From positions 3,979,601 to 4,043,600 of the forward strand of contig CM073322.1 of NCBI GenBank assembly GCA_037043015.1: a DNA stretch of 64,000 nucleotides. Reading direction: 5' to 3'. Below are positions 35,836-47,395 of this stretch, piece after piece. Each line of letters opens with the position of its first letter. Within the stretch, counting starts at the first letter, position 1. The notes beneath the pieces were generated by a model that saw nothing but the letters and a program-made list of their open reading frames with translations, did no database searches and was not told where the DNA came from. Source of the DNA: Bryum argenteum. Its lineage: Eukaryota; Streptophyta; Bryopsida; Bryales; Bryaceae. The position numbers and the translations under genes are program-made.

Positions 35836-38800
35836 CTACATCTCCATCTCAGGCTTCATCTCGGGCTCTGGCGCAATGATTTCCACGTTGAACAGTTTGA
35901 ACTTCACAAGACGACGGGTTGCTGGCAGGGGCACAGAAACCTTATCAATTCTAGCAACCGCTCGCACACCTTTGCGACCAAACGTGGTCGACAAAACGCT
36001 CGCCACTTGACTTGTTGACTTGTCGACGAGGCTTGTGCATCGGGACGCCGAGGATGCAGATTCATCGGCCACGACTCCTCCAGTGCACGACTTGTATTGA
36101 GTCCGTAGTCAATACTTCTCCGGTTCGATGTTGGAGGCGATTGCAGCATGTGACCAAATCCTACACGCGTGCAAGCTGCGTGCCTGCGAGCTTTCTTGTG
36201 CCAGAGGTGGGAATGGCAGTTGTGCGACCTCAAGTTGGGGTAACTCCTTGATTGAAGATAACCCGTCTCTTCATTGATCTGCAGTCATGTACACAGTAGT
36301 TACCACCTTCAGAAGCATGTGTTCATCAATCACAGGTTAGATATGACATTTACAATGTCAATCATTCAACAACAACACATTGGTAGTCGATCGAGTATCT
36401 TGAAATGTATGAACGTCCTTGCTAATCCTTCACAAGCGAGATCGAGAATGATAAGTTAAACAATGTCTTTTTCTCTTCGGGATGAATGCGGCATGTACCT
36501 GATCTGTTGGTAATGGGCAAATTTCGAACACAGGCTGCTCAGGATGGGGAGCTAATGGAGGAGAAGTTTGGCTTGTAGCCTCTGCAGGTGAGGAAACTGT
36601 GCGCAATGCTGCTAGACGAGCAGAGCGCCTCTTCTTCGTTGGAGATGAAGTCGAGCAGAGCGCCTGTTCCTTTGCCTTGGCCTCATTCGCTAGCTTGGTT
36701 TCCAATGCTAACCGCGCTTGTCTTGCTTGTGAGGCCCTCAGATATTCTAATCATCAACAATACATTTCCCATCAAAAATAAATTTGACTAAATAATCAGC
36801 CAGCACCGTCCTTCTAGTCACCTTATTTGTGCTGATTTTCTTTGAAACTCCACATGAATGATTATACCATAACCGGATCAATTATTTATCTACTTGGGAT
36901 CAAAGTGTCACTTACCCGGGTATACTGCTGCAAATCGCTCTGCAGCATAGGATGGCATGGCCCGAATGTGGAAAGTATCCACGATCAGACATGCCAGCTC
37001 TCCAAATGCATCCTTCACTGCTTTGTCATAAATGGCTCTGTGTGCCTCATTAAACATGCAAATTAGCAATGAAATTAAGGAACTACTATTCCTGCAATGA
37101 AACTATTTGAGAGACTGCTATCATATGAAACTCCAATGATAGGAGAAAAGAATGATAGTGGATGATACTAGCCGTGCACACACACACACAAATAAAAATA
37201 AATAAATAATATAAAATAAAATAAAATAATAAAATAAAAATCTGCAAGTTACGGTATGTGGATGTGTACATACCTGGCTGCATCGTCTTCAGTAGGGTAG
37301 ATCCCCAAGATGATCTCCCTGCAAGCATATTCAGAGTGCACTGCCCACTTCAGACTCCCGCAAGTCAATCAAGATCGTGGATGGTAATAGAGTTATCTTT
37401 CAGCATAAAGCATTACAGAACTTTACGACTAACTCTTGAGGCCAAAGTACCAAAGATTCATAATCCTCAATTCAACTAAAACAGTCATTGTGATCTTACC
37501 CGTAGGTAGCAATGTAGTGATCCTTTTCTTTGATGTGTCTCACACCCGGATAAGTTGCTTGCGATCCGTAACCACGACTATCCCGGCGGAGATAAAGCAC
37601 AAGCTGGTCCTTGCTGAGCTTATAAATCTGAAAAATGAAATATTTAACCATGTCAGCCCGATTTGCAATAGTCCTACTTCTGTATCATGTAGCAATAAAA
37701 AATGAACCCTCAAGGATGCTACCATCTAGTCATGTTTGCTAAATGACTACAAAGTATTCGTATTTCAAAAATTAGAGTGCAAGTGAGCAGCATACATGAG
37801 AAATTTCCATTTGATAGTCTTCTGGTTTGAAGTTGAAGTCCACATGTTTCCCACTCAGCATAACCGCAGCCTTGTCATACGCCCTTCCAAGATAGCAACA
37901 GACACTTTATCAAATGCGTATAGTCAATAGGTTCAGCCCTCAGTTTTATAATGAGAAGTCTAGCTTTCTGTAAGCATCAATCACGCATACATGGAGGATA
38001 CATCATTACAATATGTATAACCCTTCATTCAGTAAGGGTTTTCAAAACTGACCAGGCCGCTTCTTCTTTTGTTGTAGATGCCCCTGCACATGAAACCCAC
38101 GCCGTGAAACAACTTAACTATCAAATCAAGAATAAACTCCTAAACTTCATGATTATTGTCAAATCAAAAACCTCAAAAGCCTACATTACGAGTGTGAGTC
38201 TTGACGCTTTCAGAAAACGAAAGTATATTAGGGGAGATATTAAATTCTTACCAAGGAAGACTTGGGCATGGTCATGCCTGCAACAACGACCAACGATCTT
38301 AGAAAATATTGCTCATGCAACTACATGCCTTGAAGGCTGAGTTGATCCTTTCAAGGAATTAATCAAGTTCTAAGAGTCTGTCTCAGACCGTATATCAGTA
38401 TCCATGGATATATATCTGGGTGTCGACATAGATATTGTATCAATCGAGCCAGAAAAAGCAGTGTATATAGCAAGTGTGGCATGTTACCAGATGTGTGTCT
38501 CCCACCTTCCGGTCCTCTTGTAGAACGTGACACCTCGATACTCCGAACTTCGACTTCTTGGCCCATGGCGAGAGTGCTTCCTGCTAGCAACATCTGCTGC
38601 ATTCATGTTCTTCAGAACCGGAGGATGATCCGCATCGATATACCGAGCTCCTAGTGAGCCCGCACACTCAGCATACAGAGCCTCCGGCATCGGAGTCTTG
38701 ATGAAGTCCAGGCATGATTTGCAGGGGTCAGTCGGAATGCATCGCCTGGTGCCGAACTTGAAGGTGGAATGGAATGCCGCCTCTCGTTCCTTTCTGATGG

Positions 38801-39521
38801 GATTCTCCAACTCCATCGTATGTTTCGACCACATCGGGGGCCTCAGTGGCAGGCCGTTTGGCTGCGCCGATGTATCCTTGAACTTCGACACTGGACGCTT
38901 TGGACTGCCTCTTGCTTTGGCTTTCTCTTTTGCTGAACCACCCTGTATCATCAAGGATTGATCGATGGTAAATCCAATTTCTAGAGCTATGTTAACTTGC
39001 ACACAATCTCATACCCGGAATTATATGTCCTGCAAGGTTAAGGTTCGGCTCACCTTTACTGCAGTGGCTGCGAAGTTGGTAATCTCGTAGCAGTCACTCT
39101 CGCCATCCGAGGCTTCATGATACTCAAGGTCCATGGTCATCTCGCTCGTCGTCCGAGCGGGATCGTGCATGGCGTTGTTGGTGGCAGATGGATTGGACCA
39201 AACCTCTACGGCTGGGCCGTGCTTGTTGGCTGGACTCAAGCTCGTAGCAAGTCGGTCAGGGTTAGTGAAAAAAGGTGCGACAGGGGTGGCACTAGTTTTC
39301 CAAGCAGCCGGTGTGGGGATGAGGATGACGGGGACTCCGACAGTAGCCGGGTAGGGTTGGTGCTGAATGCGCGATATGTTAAACTCAGAATCATTCCCAC
39401 CTCTAGGGCGGTAGAATATAAGGCCCTCCTCCGCCATGGAAAGCGGTGAATGGTCAGGAGCATGGAATGGCCATGGGGAAATTGACGACGGTGTCGCGCC
39501 TGCGTCGTGATTCTGAACCAT
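35836..39521 (-). CDS. APETALA2-like (euAP2-type) transcription factor
   Basis: Exons with matching phase: 39521-39054, 38942-38488, 38277-38252, 38083-38053, 37883-37796, 37627-37500, 37318-37274, 37037-36916, 36746-36499, then a last part from about 36278 to the stop at 35836. The first nine give exactly 537 codons. AP2 repeat 1 follows the motif [11 protein letters not shown] and reads [55 protein letters not shown]. The 26-nt and 31-nt micro-exons are a hallmark of euAP2 genes. Repeat 2 ([38 protein letters not shown]) is diverged. A Lys/Arg-rich stretch ([11 protein letters not shown]) could be a nuclear signal. The C-terminal [10 protein letters not shown] frame needs one further intron or a frame shift near 36000. 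Start ATG at 39521. Nuclear DNA-binding regulator; no miR172 site was noticed. Confidence 0.85.
37170..37252. repeat. Microsatellite in intron 7 of the AP2-like gene
   Basis: A (CA)n run followed by AAATA/AAAAT repeats, within the intron between exons 7 and 8. Copy D ends (25880) near the equivalent intron, so this tract may mark a breakpoint. Confidence 0.8.
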
Positions 39522-39894
39522 GGTTGCGTGCGTGGTGATTTTGTGTCTAGCGAGCGGAACTCCAAAGACCCTGGAGCACGGAAAGCCCACTCAGAGCTTC
39601 TGAAACAAAAGAAACAGCAAGATAGGTTCAACTTATCAGACACACAACATAATTGACAAGAACTTCCACCACGAGAGGACGAGCCGGTGCCGGAGCACGA
39701 AGAATTCGGTGCCGATGTCAACCGATCTCACAGAATTCCCTAGGAGTAGAAAAGCACCAAGAGTCGGGGAAGAGGGGGCTACCTTGCAGAGCATGCGAGT
39801 GAAGCAACAATTGGATGCAAGTGAGGTTTGTGAAGGTGCGAGAGAAAGGCCGATCGAGGTCTGACTTGTTTCGATCGTGGCCTGGAGGTCTGCC

Positions 39895-40080
39895 CGGCCC
39901 TCCATCGACCACAGCCGGCCCTCCTAAATTTGCGCGTTGACAGCGGCTGTGAACAGTACCCCTCCGTGCCCCATGGCCCATTGGCCTGCCTGCCGTGTAA
40001 TTCAATCTAACACTCAGACAGTGTGTTATTATTGAATTATGAACAATCTGAAGTGTATTTTACCGATATGAGGTCATATT
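39895..40080 (-). promoter_or_regulatory. AP2-cluster upstream block of the intact gene
   Basis: Upstream block about 370 bases 5' of the start codon of the intact AP2-like gene. Contains CCCTCCATCGACCACAGCC, TTTGCGCGTTGACAGCGGC, GTGCCCCATGGCCCA and TTTTACCGATATGAGGTC. Conserved among copies, so it is a good candidate for the promoter or 5' leader; no TATA box could be assigned with confidence. Confidence 0.55.
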
Positions 40081-40712
40081 GTAGCATACATTAGAAATGG
40101 TGAAAATTGCCAAATTATTTACAAACAAAAAGTAGTTCAAAACTATATCCTTTGCTATCAAACCTCTACCTCATAATTAAAACATCTTCGATCTAATTAA
40201 GATTTCTATGACCAAAACTAGACTCTAGATGGATTCTATCCCAAAAATAAAGATGAAATCAAACTTTGGATGAAGGAGATATAGCTCCTCAGAAATCATC
40301 CATTTCTCTACTTTTTTCATTGTAGAAACATCATTGCAAATCTAATACCAAATATGTTTGGATCAAAAATCTTCTAACTACAAATTTGTTAGAAATTATC
40401 TTAAGATCATTAATATGCACAAAATTTTCATGAGAAAATATTTACTAATTCACACAAAAGTCTTGCAATAGTAAGATATGCCCCATTTTTGAAACTCGGA
40501 AACAAAAGCTACCTTCACTAATGTGCATGCCATTAAGTCATGCCTCATTGTATGAGTTTGCAATTTCTACCATAAAAAATAGACTTGATTTGGGACACAA
40601 ATCATATGATTACATCAAAAACAGAGTCTAAATGAAGAAATTATGGCTCTTCAAAGTTTCAGCCCTTCATTCGAAATGTAGGGAAACGGCATTGGGGTTG
40701 TTTAGGGGTTAT
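40081..40712 (-). mobile_element. TTAA-family element, truncated (family A)
   Basis: Inverted relative of 58529-59500: contains GATGAAGGAGATATAGCTCC, TTATGGCTCTTCAAAGTTTC and ends GTTTAGGGGTTA. The far end is lost at the junction with the AP2 upstream block. Same arrangement as at 17240-18055. Confidence 0.6.
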
Positions 40713-41010
40713 AGCACAGGAAGCAGCTAAACTTAGTGACACAAAACGATACAAGCATTGATATAACTATGAGACATGACAAAAGAAGTCATGTAGCACA
40801 AGAGTTTACATGTACAGCAATAATTAGTATATAGAGTCATATATACTCTCCATGCACATGAAAGTGATGCCATATTAAAATATCTTAATTGTTTTACCTA
40901 TGTTAAAATGTTGAACAAAAGCTCATTCTTTAATTCAAACCCCAAAAGCTAGCATTTGTGTAAATGTTTATGTTTCGTACAAACCAAACAGTTGTAAGTC
41001 AGTGTTGCTC

Positions 41011-41279
41011 ACTACTACAATTTGAGGGGGGTTGCAACGTTTTTTATTCAAACGTTGCTCAAGTGTAGCAATGTTTTGGAACAGGCTTGAGCAACGTTCT
41101 CCAGAAAATAAGCAACGTCATCGGATCATCAAGCAACGTTATTTATAATCTAATTGAAAACGTTGCTTATTTTCTTGAGAACGTTGCTCAAGCAAGTTCC
41201 AAAACGTTGCTAGACTTGAGCAACGTTTACACAAAAGCAACGTTACAAACGTTGCAAACCCCCCTCTTTTCTAGTAGTG
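41011..41279. mobile_element. CACTA-superfamily MITE, intact ends
   Basis: Begins CACTACTACAATTTGAGGGG and ends CCCCTCTTTTCTAGTAGTG, inverted termini of the CACTA class. A 3-bp target duplication GCT lies on each side (41008-41010 and 41280-41282). The 269-bp interior is a long imperfect hairpin built from repeated AACGTTGC / GCAACGTT words in both orientations, as in CACTA subterminal repeats. Non-coding, so it must depend on a transposase elsewhere. Confidence 0.88.
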
Positions 41280-41903
41280 GCTCTTAGAAGGCAGTGTTGC
41301 TGTTTCTCAGACTACAAGTCCCTACAAATTCAGATCATTTAACTCTCATGCATGTCATTGAACAAGACCAGCATATTTCAACTAAAGGTGCTCGGCCCGA
41401 TCACTCATCGACATCATGTTCGAAACTAGTGATCATTTTCGAAACGTTTAGATCGAGAGGTAAAAAACGTTTTCGAAGCTTGGTGCAGTTAAAGCTTCAA
41501 CATATCTCACATCCTGGGCAAAGTAATTAACAATTTTGAATAATAATACATTGTAATCATATACTTTAGTATAGAAGTTGAGAAACATGAGTCGACTCTA
41601 CAAGATATCACCTTATCTCAAATATTCGGACATATCACTCCAAGTATTGAGATTGGACCCTGATATGTACTGAACTACCTGAAGCATTTGTGAGCATAGC
41701 CTCGGATTCTCTAAGTAAAGAAGGGAGCCTTTATCTAAGGAGCGTTAATCTTCTACAGTCAGTCAAATTCTTGAACCGAAACGATAATCTGAGTTTGCGA
41801 TCAAGACATGGACCAGCAATCTGTAACTGATCTGTAACTAATAAAAGCTCAATCTATTGCAAGCGACAGTAAGAGTGTAATAGCATGAAGTCTGCGAGAT
41901 GCT

Positions 41904-43318
41904 TCAGAAACGAAGCATGTTACTATGGATGTAGTAGTACTCATCGAGTGCCGAGACTGGACGAGTTTTACCCTGTGGCAATGGCAGCTTGTCTATCTCA
42001 GGTGCTGGCGCTGTGATCTCCACGTTGAAGAGCTTGAACTTCACACAACTAGGGGATGGTGGCTTTATTGTGAGAAAATTGTCGACTTGAGCAACTGCAG
42101 GAGCACCTCTGCGAGCAGATGTTATCGACAGACCTGGACGCTTTGGATACACCCTGTACTCCAGTTGTATTGCTGGGCGATTGTGGCATGTGTCCACATG
42201 CTCTGAGCACGCAAGCCGCACGCTTGTGCACTCTCTTCTGCTACAGGTGGGAATGGCGGTCATACGATCCCAGGTTGCAACAACTCCTCATCAGAGGATG
42301 GCTGTTTTCTTCATTGACCTGCACTCCTAGAGCATTTCAGAACTTTGTGGTCATCGTTGTTTAGATTTAGCATTAATCATATCGACCACGGATTATTACT
42401 TATTCCAGTCTAAGCCCTACAAGCATATTAGGACAGAAGACGCTTCTGGCTGCCTTTTGCTTTGCATTTCCCTTTCCGTGACCCATCCTGTATCACACCA
42501 CAAGTACTGATCTATCTGATGTCCAAAATCTAGAAATATGAGAACGTGCACGCCATAGTTTTGAAACAGCTAATGAGACCATTCATCCATGGTTAAGTGA
42601 CTGGTGCGGCTCACCTTGACTGGGGTCTTAAGGGAGCTGATGATCTCGCTGTAGTCACTCTCGCCAACTGAGACATCAACTGAATTGACCATGGTTTTGC
42701 CTGCGGCAGAAGAGGACCCAACCTCCACAACGCGGCGTTTGTAGGCTGGACTCAAGCCCATAGCAAGTCGGTCAGAGCAAGTCGGTCAGGTTTAGTGAAA
42801 TATGGTGCGGCGGCAGTGAAACTGGTTCTCTTGGCCGACTCTCCGAAAAGATCCGGGCTATGTAATTGCTGATGGTACCACGTGAGAAACTCAGGTAAAG
42901 ATCGACCTAAGGCCTGGTAGTGTGCAAGGTCCCTCACCGCCTTACCAAGTGGTGCACGGTTGGGAGCATGAAACGGACGGGGTTCGGCCTGCGTCGTGAT
43001 TCCGAACCATAGCTGGAGTTGGACTCAACCTATCGTTGCCGGGAGCAGTAAGACGTCAGATGCACGCAACTGTTCAGACCAAAGCAAGCACTAGTAACAC
43101 TCGAAATTGACACTGAAACTAGGAAATTCCCAGCGACTGTTGCAAGAATCCCCTCGAACTCTTTTGCGGAAAGCAGCAAGAGCGCATGTATGGGTGGGGG
43201 AATACAGTGGAGGCAAGCGTGCCCCGAGAAAAGGAGAGCAAAGGGGAACAAAAGGAAGTAAGGGATGCAATGGCGAATGCGCACGGAAGTTGATTTACGT
43301 TCATGGCCTGCTTGCAGG
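41904..43318 (-). pseudogene. AP2-like copy F lacking DNA-binding exons
   Basis: Last-exon sequence at 42300-41904 keeps [17 protein letters not shown], then a short exon 2 start (about 42490-42440; GSRKGKCKAKGSQKR, then stop TAA) and exon 1 (about 42960-42615; SPAYKRRVVEV, GESDYSEIISSLKTPVK). The AP2-domain exons are absent. A 14-bp tandem duplication (AGCAAGTCGGTCAG twice, about 42766-42793) shifts the exon 1 frame, and the last exon has a TAG after HSHL. The 5' flank runs to 43318, where it is cut by the hAT-like element and resumes at 49887. Confidence 0.75.
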
Positions 43319-43499
43319 CAGGGTTGTCTTATTAGACACAAACGGACGTCAGACAGACAGACATTGAGCCTCAGAATGTCTAATAGAATCTACAGAATCT
43401 TTTTTTTACCCTGGATTTACCCTGTCCACGTTGCATCCTACGTGGCTGCCACGTGGCCTTTACAGCTCAGCAATACGGTTCGCGACTGCGTCACGTAGG

Positions 43500-43768
43500 A
43501 CTGGACCGGCGGTCGCGTCATCTAGACCGGCGGTCGCCTTGGCCGGACCGGCGGTCGCCTTCTCTCGACCGGCGGTCGCCTTAGCGACCGACGATCGCCC
43601 AGGTCGACCGACGATCGCCCAGGGTCGACCGACGATCGCCCATGAGCGACCGGCGTTCGCCCCTAGGCGACCGCCGATACAGCGGATGGACGAACGTCGG
43701 TCGCTAGGGCGACCGCCGATCCAGGTGATGGGCGAACGTAGCTCATAGGGCGACCGGCGGTCTACCCT
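43500..43768. repeat. CpG-rich dyad minisatellite, left array
   Basis: About a dozen units of roughly 21 bp with core GACCGGCGGTCGC / GACCGACGATCGC, nearly palindromic and extremely CpG-dense in an AT-rich setting. Left subterminal array of the hAT-like element. Both strands stay open for a long way, giving repetitive Pro/Ala/Arg/Val peptides that are not genes. Confidence 0.9.
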
Positions 43769-44231
43769 CTTCAAACGAAGCACATGAACTTTGAAGAGCC
43801 ATAACTTTTTCATTCGGACTCTGTTTTTGACGAAATCACTTGGGTTGGGTCCCAAATTAAGCCTTGTTTATGTGGTAAAAATTGCACACTCACACAATTA
43901 AGTATGAAAAAATGGCATGAATTTTAGTGAAGGGAGTATTTGTTTTCTGGGTTTTTAAAAATTTGGCATGTTTTACCATTGCAAGCCTATTATGTGACAT
44001 CAAAAAGGTTTTTGCATGATGTGTTTTAGACAAGTGTAATCTTTAGATGCATCCCACAATCTTTGCAGTTGGAAGTATTTTGATCCAGATAGTTTTAGTA
44101 TTGGCTTTGCAATGATATTTCTACGATGAAAAAAGTGAAAAAGTGGATGATTTTTGAAGAGATAGATCTCCTTCAACCATCGTTAGATTTTGAATTTTTA
44201 TTTTTAAATGGATTCCAATTACAGAACGTTT

Positions 44232-44345
44232 ATGGGCGATCGCGGGTTCCGCATGCGCAACCGCGGGTCCCGCATGGGCGACCGCCGGTCCCGCATGGCG
44301 ATCGCCGGTCCGCTGCAACTGGAGTTTTGGGCGACCGGCAGTCTG
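44232..44345. repeat. CpG-rich dyad minisatellite, array 2
   Basis: Short array of GCGATCGCGGGTTCC and GCGACCGCCGGTCCC units about 22 bp apart, placed just after a TTAA-family-like segment inside the hAT-like element. Confidence 0.85.
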
Positions 44346-44783
44346 GAGGGGCGAGTGCAAAAGAGCTCCCGCTCTTGCTCTTGGATCCTCTTTTACGCAA
44401 TCCCTCAATCTCTCATATTCAAATTTCAAATTCACCGCTTCAAGCCTCTTCTCCGTTCCCCCTCATTTCCCTTATATCTCCCTTCATTTTTCATTCTCCA
44501 TGTTCTTCAAATTTCATATTCTCCGCTTCTTCACATTTTCCATAATGAAATGAAAATGATTGTCATGGTCATGACTTTTGGCCAAGACTTGGGAGCATGA
44601 TAAATGAAAAATGAATTTTTGAGTGCCTTGGACACTCTTCTGGTGCAAGATGGATTTAGACATGTACAAGTTTAATCTCAATTTTAAAATAAAATTCTCA
44701 TCATTCTCTCTTTTACCCTCCCCTTTTTCTTTATTTTGTTTTTAAATAATTGTACTCTAGCCAATCAATGATTTTTGAGCCTC

Positions 44784-44849
44784 ATGGTCTCCTTGATAGT
44801 AGTTGAGTTGAGGCATTTACTTCCACTCAACTACAATCAAGGAGACCAT
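44784..44849. repeat. Short near-perfect hairpin
   Basis: Arms 44784-44808 (ATGGTCTCCTTGATAGTAGT onward) and 44825-44849 pair over 25 bp with one mismatch and a 16-base loop. It could be a tiny foldback element or a small-RNA-type hairpin; no expression evidence is available. Confidence 0.7.
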
Positions 44850-45404
44850 AAAATCATTATCCATTTTGGATAAATTAGCATACTTTGGGGACTTTGAAGT
44901 TAGTGATCATTCTCCTTTCATCAAGGTATTGTAAAGCCAAATGGTCAATCTTGAGGGTCCACAATGTAAAGTGAGCCTAAGACAAGTAGAGTAAAGGTAC
45001 GCTTATTTCAAGTTCCGATAATGTCTTAGTAGTAAATACAAGTGTTGAAAATATCTTGACTGTCATGATATTTAAGTTTGATTTATTCATCATAATATGG
45101 GCAAGTGATATCAAATACTTGCACGTCATTCACAAATAATGGGTTAAATATTACTATGAGTAATTGGTTCATTAGAATGTTTGTAAATGGTTATTGTTGT
45201 CGACTTATAATATTTACCTTCATATGGTGGTCACTCAATTTTTTGCGAAATCTATAATATGTTATATATCACCCTTTAATTTGACAAGCAACTTTTTCCC
45301 TCACTTGTTACTAGGATATATGCACAAACCCCTTTCTCTTAATTGTATTAGAAGGCGTTAATACTTAACCCGCCAAAATTTCCAAATGCCTCCCGCCAAT
45401 GCCT

Positions 45405-45568
45405 CCCCCGACGATCGCCCATGAGCGACCGACGATCGCCCATGAGCGACCGACGTTCGCCCCTAGGCGACCGCCGATACAGCCGATGGGCGAACGTCGG
45501 TCGCTAGGGCGACCGCCGATCCAGGTGATGGGCGAACGTAGCTCATAGGGCGACCGGCGGTCTACCCT
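45405..45568. repeat. CpG-rich dyad minisatellite, array 3
   Basis: Almost the same sequence as the right part of the array at 43500-43768 (CGACGATCGCCCATGAGCGA and following), showing an internal duplication of about 43615-44215 onto 45405-46020. Confidence 0.9.
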
Positions 45569-45585
45569 CTTCGAACGAAGCACAT

Positions 45586-46945
45586 GAACTTTGAAGAGCC
45601 ATAACTTTTTCATTCGGACTCAATTTTTGACGAAATCACTTGGGTTGGGTCCCAAATTAAGTCTAGTTTAGCTGGTAAAAATTGCACACTCACACAATTA
45701 AGTATGAAAAAATGGCATGCATTTTAGTGAAGGGATTACTTGTTTCTTGGGTTTTTAAACATTAGGCATGTTTTACCATTGCAAGCCTATTATGTGACAT
45801 CAAAAAGTTTTTTGCATGATGTGTTTTAGACAAGTGTGATCTTTAGATGCATCCCACAATCTTTGTAGTTGGAAGTATTTTGATCCAGATAGTTTTAGTA
45901 TTGGCTTTGCAATGATATTTCTACGATGAAAAAAGTGAAAAAGTGGATGATTTTTGAAGAGATAGATCTCCTTCAACCATCGTTAGATTTTGAATTTTTA
46001 TTTTAGAATGGATTCCAATTAGAGTGTTGTATTGGTGATAGAAACCTCGATTCATTCGAAGGTATATTGAAGATAACGTATAATTTGAGTGCTAGGGATC
46101 TAGGTTTGGACTATATTAATTACTTTGTAAAATATTTGGCAGTTTTTATCATTATTGAATCATCTCTTCCCTCCTTTTATATACACACCCCATTTCAACA
46201 AATTTAATTAATCCTAGGTATTTAATAGAAACTACTTACCTTCATCTTATAGGCCAAAACTTTTGATCATGTTTCATATAAAATACATAGGAAAAGTATA
46301 AATACTACTCTCTTTCTCTATTTCCCTATACACCTTACACTTCCCTATGGCTCGAATAGTAGTCTTGCAATGATAAAAATTGCCAAATAGTTTACAAAAC
46401 AATTAATATAGTCCAGTAATAGACCCCTTACACTCAAATTATACGTTATCTTCAATATATCTTCGAATGGATCGAGGTTCCTATCACCAATACAACACTC
46501 TAATTGGAACCCATTCTAAAATAAAAATTCAAAATCTAACAATGGTTGAAGGAGATCTATCTCTTCAAAAATCATCCACTTTTTCACTTTTTTCATCGTA
46601 GAAATATCATTGCAAAGCCAATACTAAAACTATCTGGATCAAAATACTTCCAACTGCAAAGATTGTGGGATGCATCTAAAGATCACACTTGTCTAAAACA
46701 CATCATGCAAAAACCTTTTTGATGTCACATAATAGGCTTGCAATGATAAAACATGCCAAATGTTTAAAAACCCAAGAAACAAGTACTCCCTTCACTAAAA
46801 TGCATGCCATTTTTTCATACTTAATTGTGTGAGTGTGCAATTTTTACCAGCTAAACTAGACTTAATTTGGGACCCAACCCAAGTGATTTCGTCAAAAACT
46901 GAGTCCGAATGAAAAAGTTATGGCTCTTCAAAGTTCATGTCCTTC
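45586..46945. repeat. Large internal inverted repeat of the hAT-like element
   Basis: 45586-46160 and 46365-46945 are near-identical in opposite orientation (for example AACTTTGAAGAGCCATAACT versus AGTTATGGCTCTTCAAAGTT), separated by about 200 bp. A direct relative of the first arm lies at 43786-44220 and of the second at 48750-49405. The arm sequence is related to the TTAA-flanked element at 58529-59150. Confidence 0.85.
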
Positions 46946-46951
46946 GTTTCT

Positions 46952-47395
46952 AGAGGGTAGACCGCCGGTCGCCCTATGAGCTACGTTCGCCCATCACCTG
47001 GATCGGCGGTTGCCCTAGCGACCGACGTTCGCCCATCCGCTGCATCGGCGGTCGCCCCGTCAAAAGGGGTGCGCGGAGGCTCGCGGACACTTTCTCCTTG
47101 ATTGCTTGCCCATCACGTAGACCGCCGGTCGCCCTGTCAGCATTGTTCGCCCATCGACTGGATCGGCGGTCGCCCTAGCGACCGACGTTCGCCCATCGGC
47201 TGGATCGGCGGTCGCCCCATCAGGAGGGGGTGCGCGGAGGCTCGCGGACACTTTCTCCTTGGGTGCTTGCCCATCACGTAGACCGCCGGTCGCCCTGTCA
47301 GCGCCGGTCGCCCTGTCAGCGTCGTTCGCCCATCAACTGGATCGGCGGTCGCCCTAGCGACCGACGTTCGTCCATCCGCTGTATTGGCGGTTGCG
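46952..47395. repeat. CpG-rich dyad minisatellite, array 4
   Basis: Longest array. Units GATCGGCGGTCGCCC, GCGACCGACGTTCGCCCATC and GTAGACCGCCGGTCGCCCT, interrupted by a duplicated spacer with GTGCGCGGAGGCTCGCGGAC (about 47070 and 47230). Confidence 0.9.

Noticed and set aside
43431-43855. Long Pro/Ala/Arg/Val frames on both strands at 43.4-43.9, 45.4 and 47-49.7 kb
   Set aside because: They are translations of the CpG-rich minisatellite, open because the unit lacks stops in several frames.
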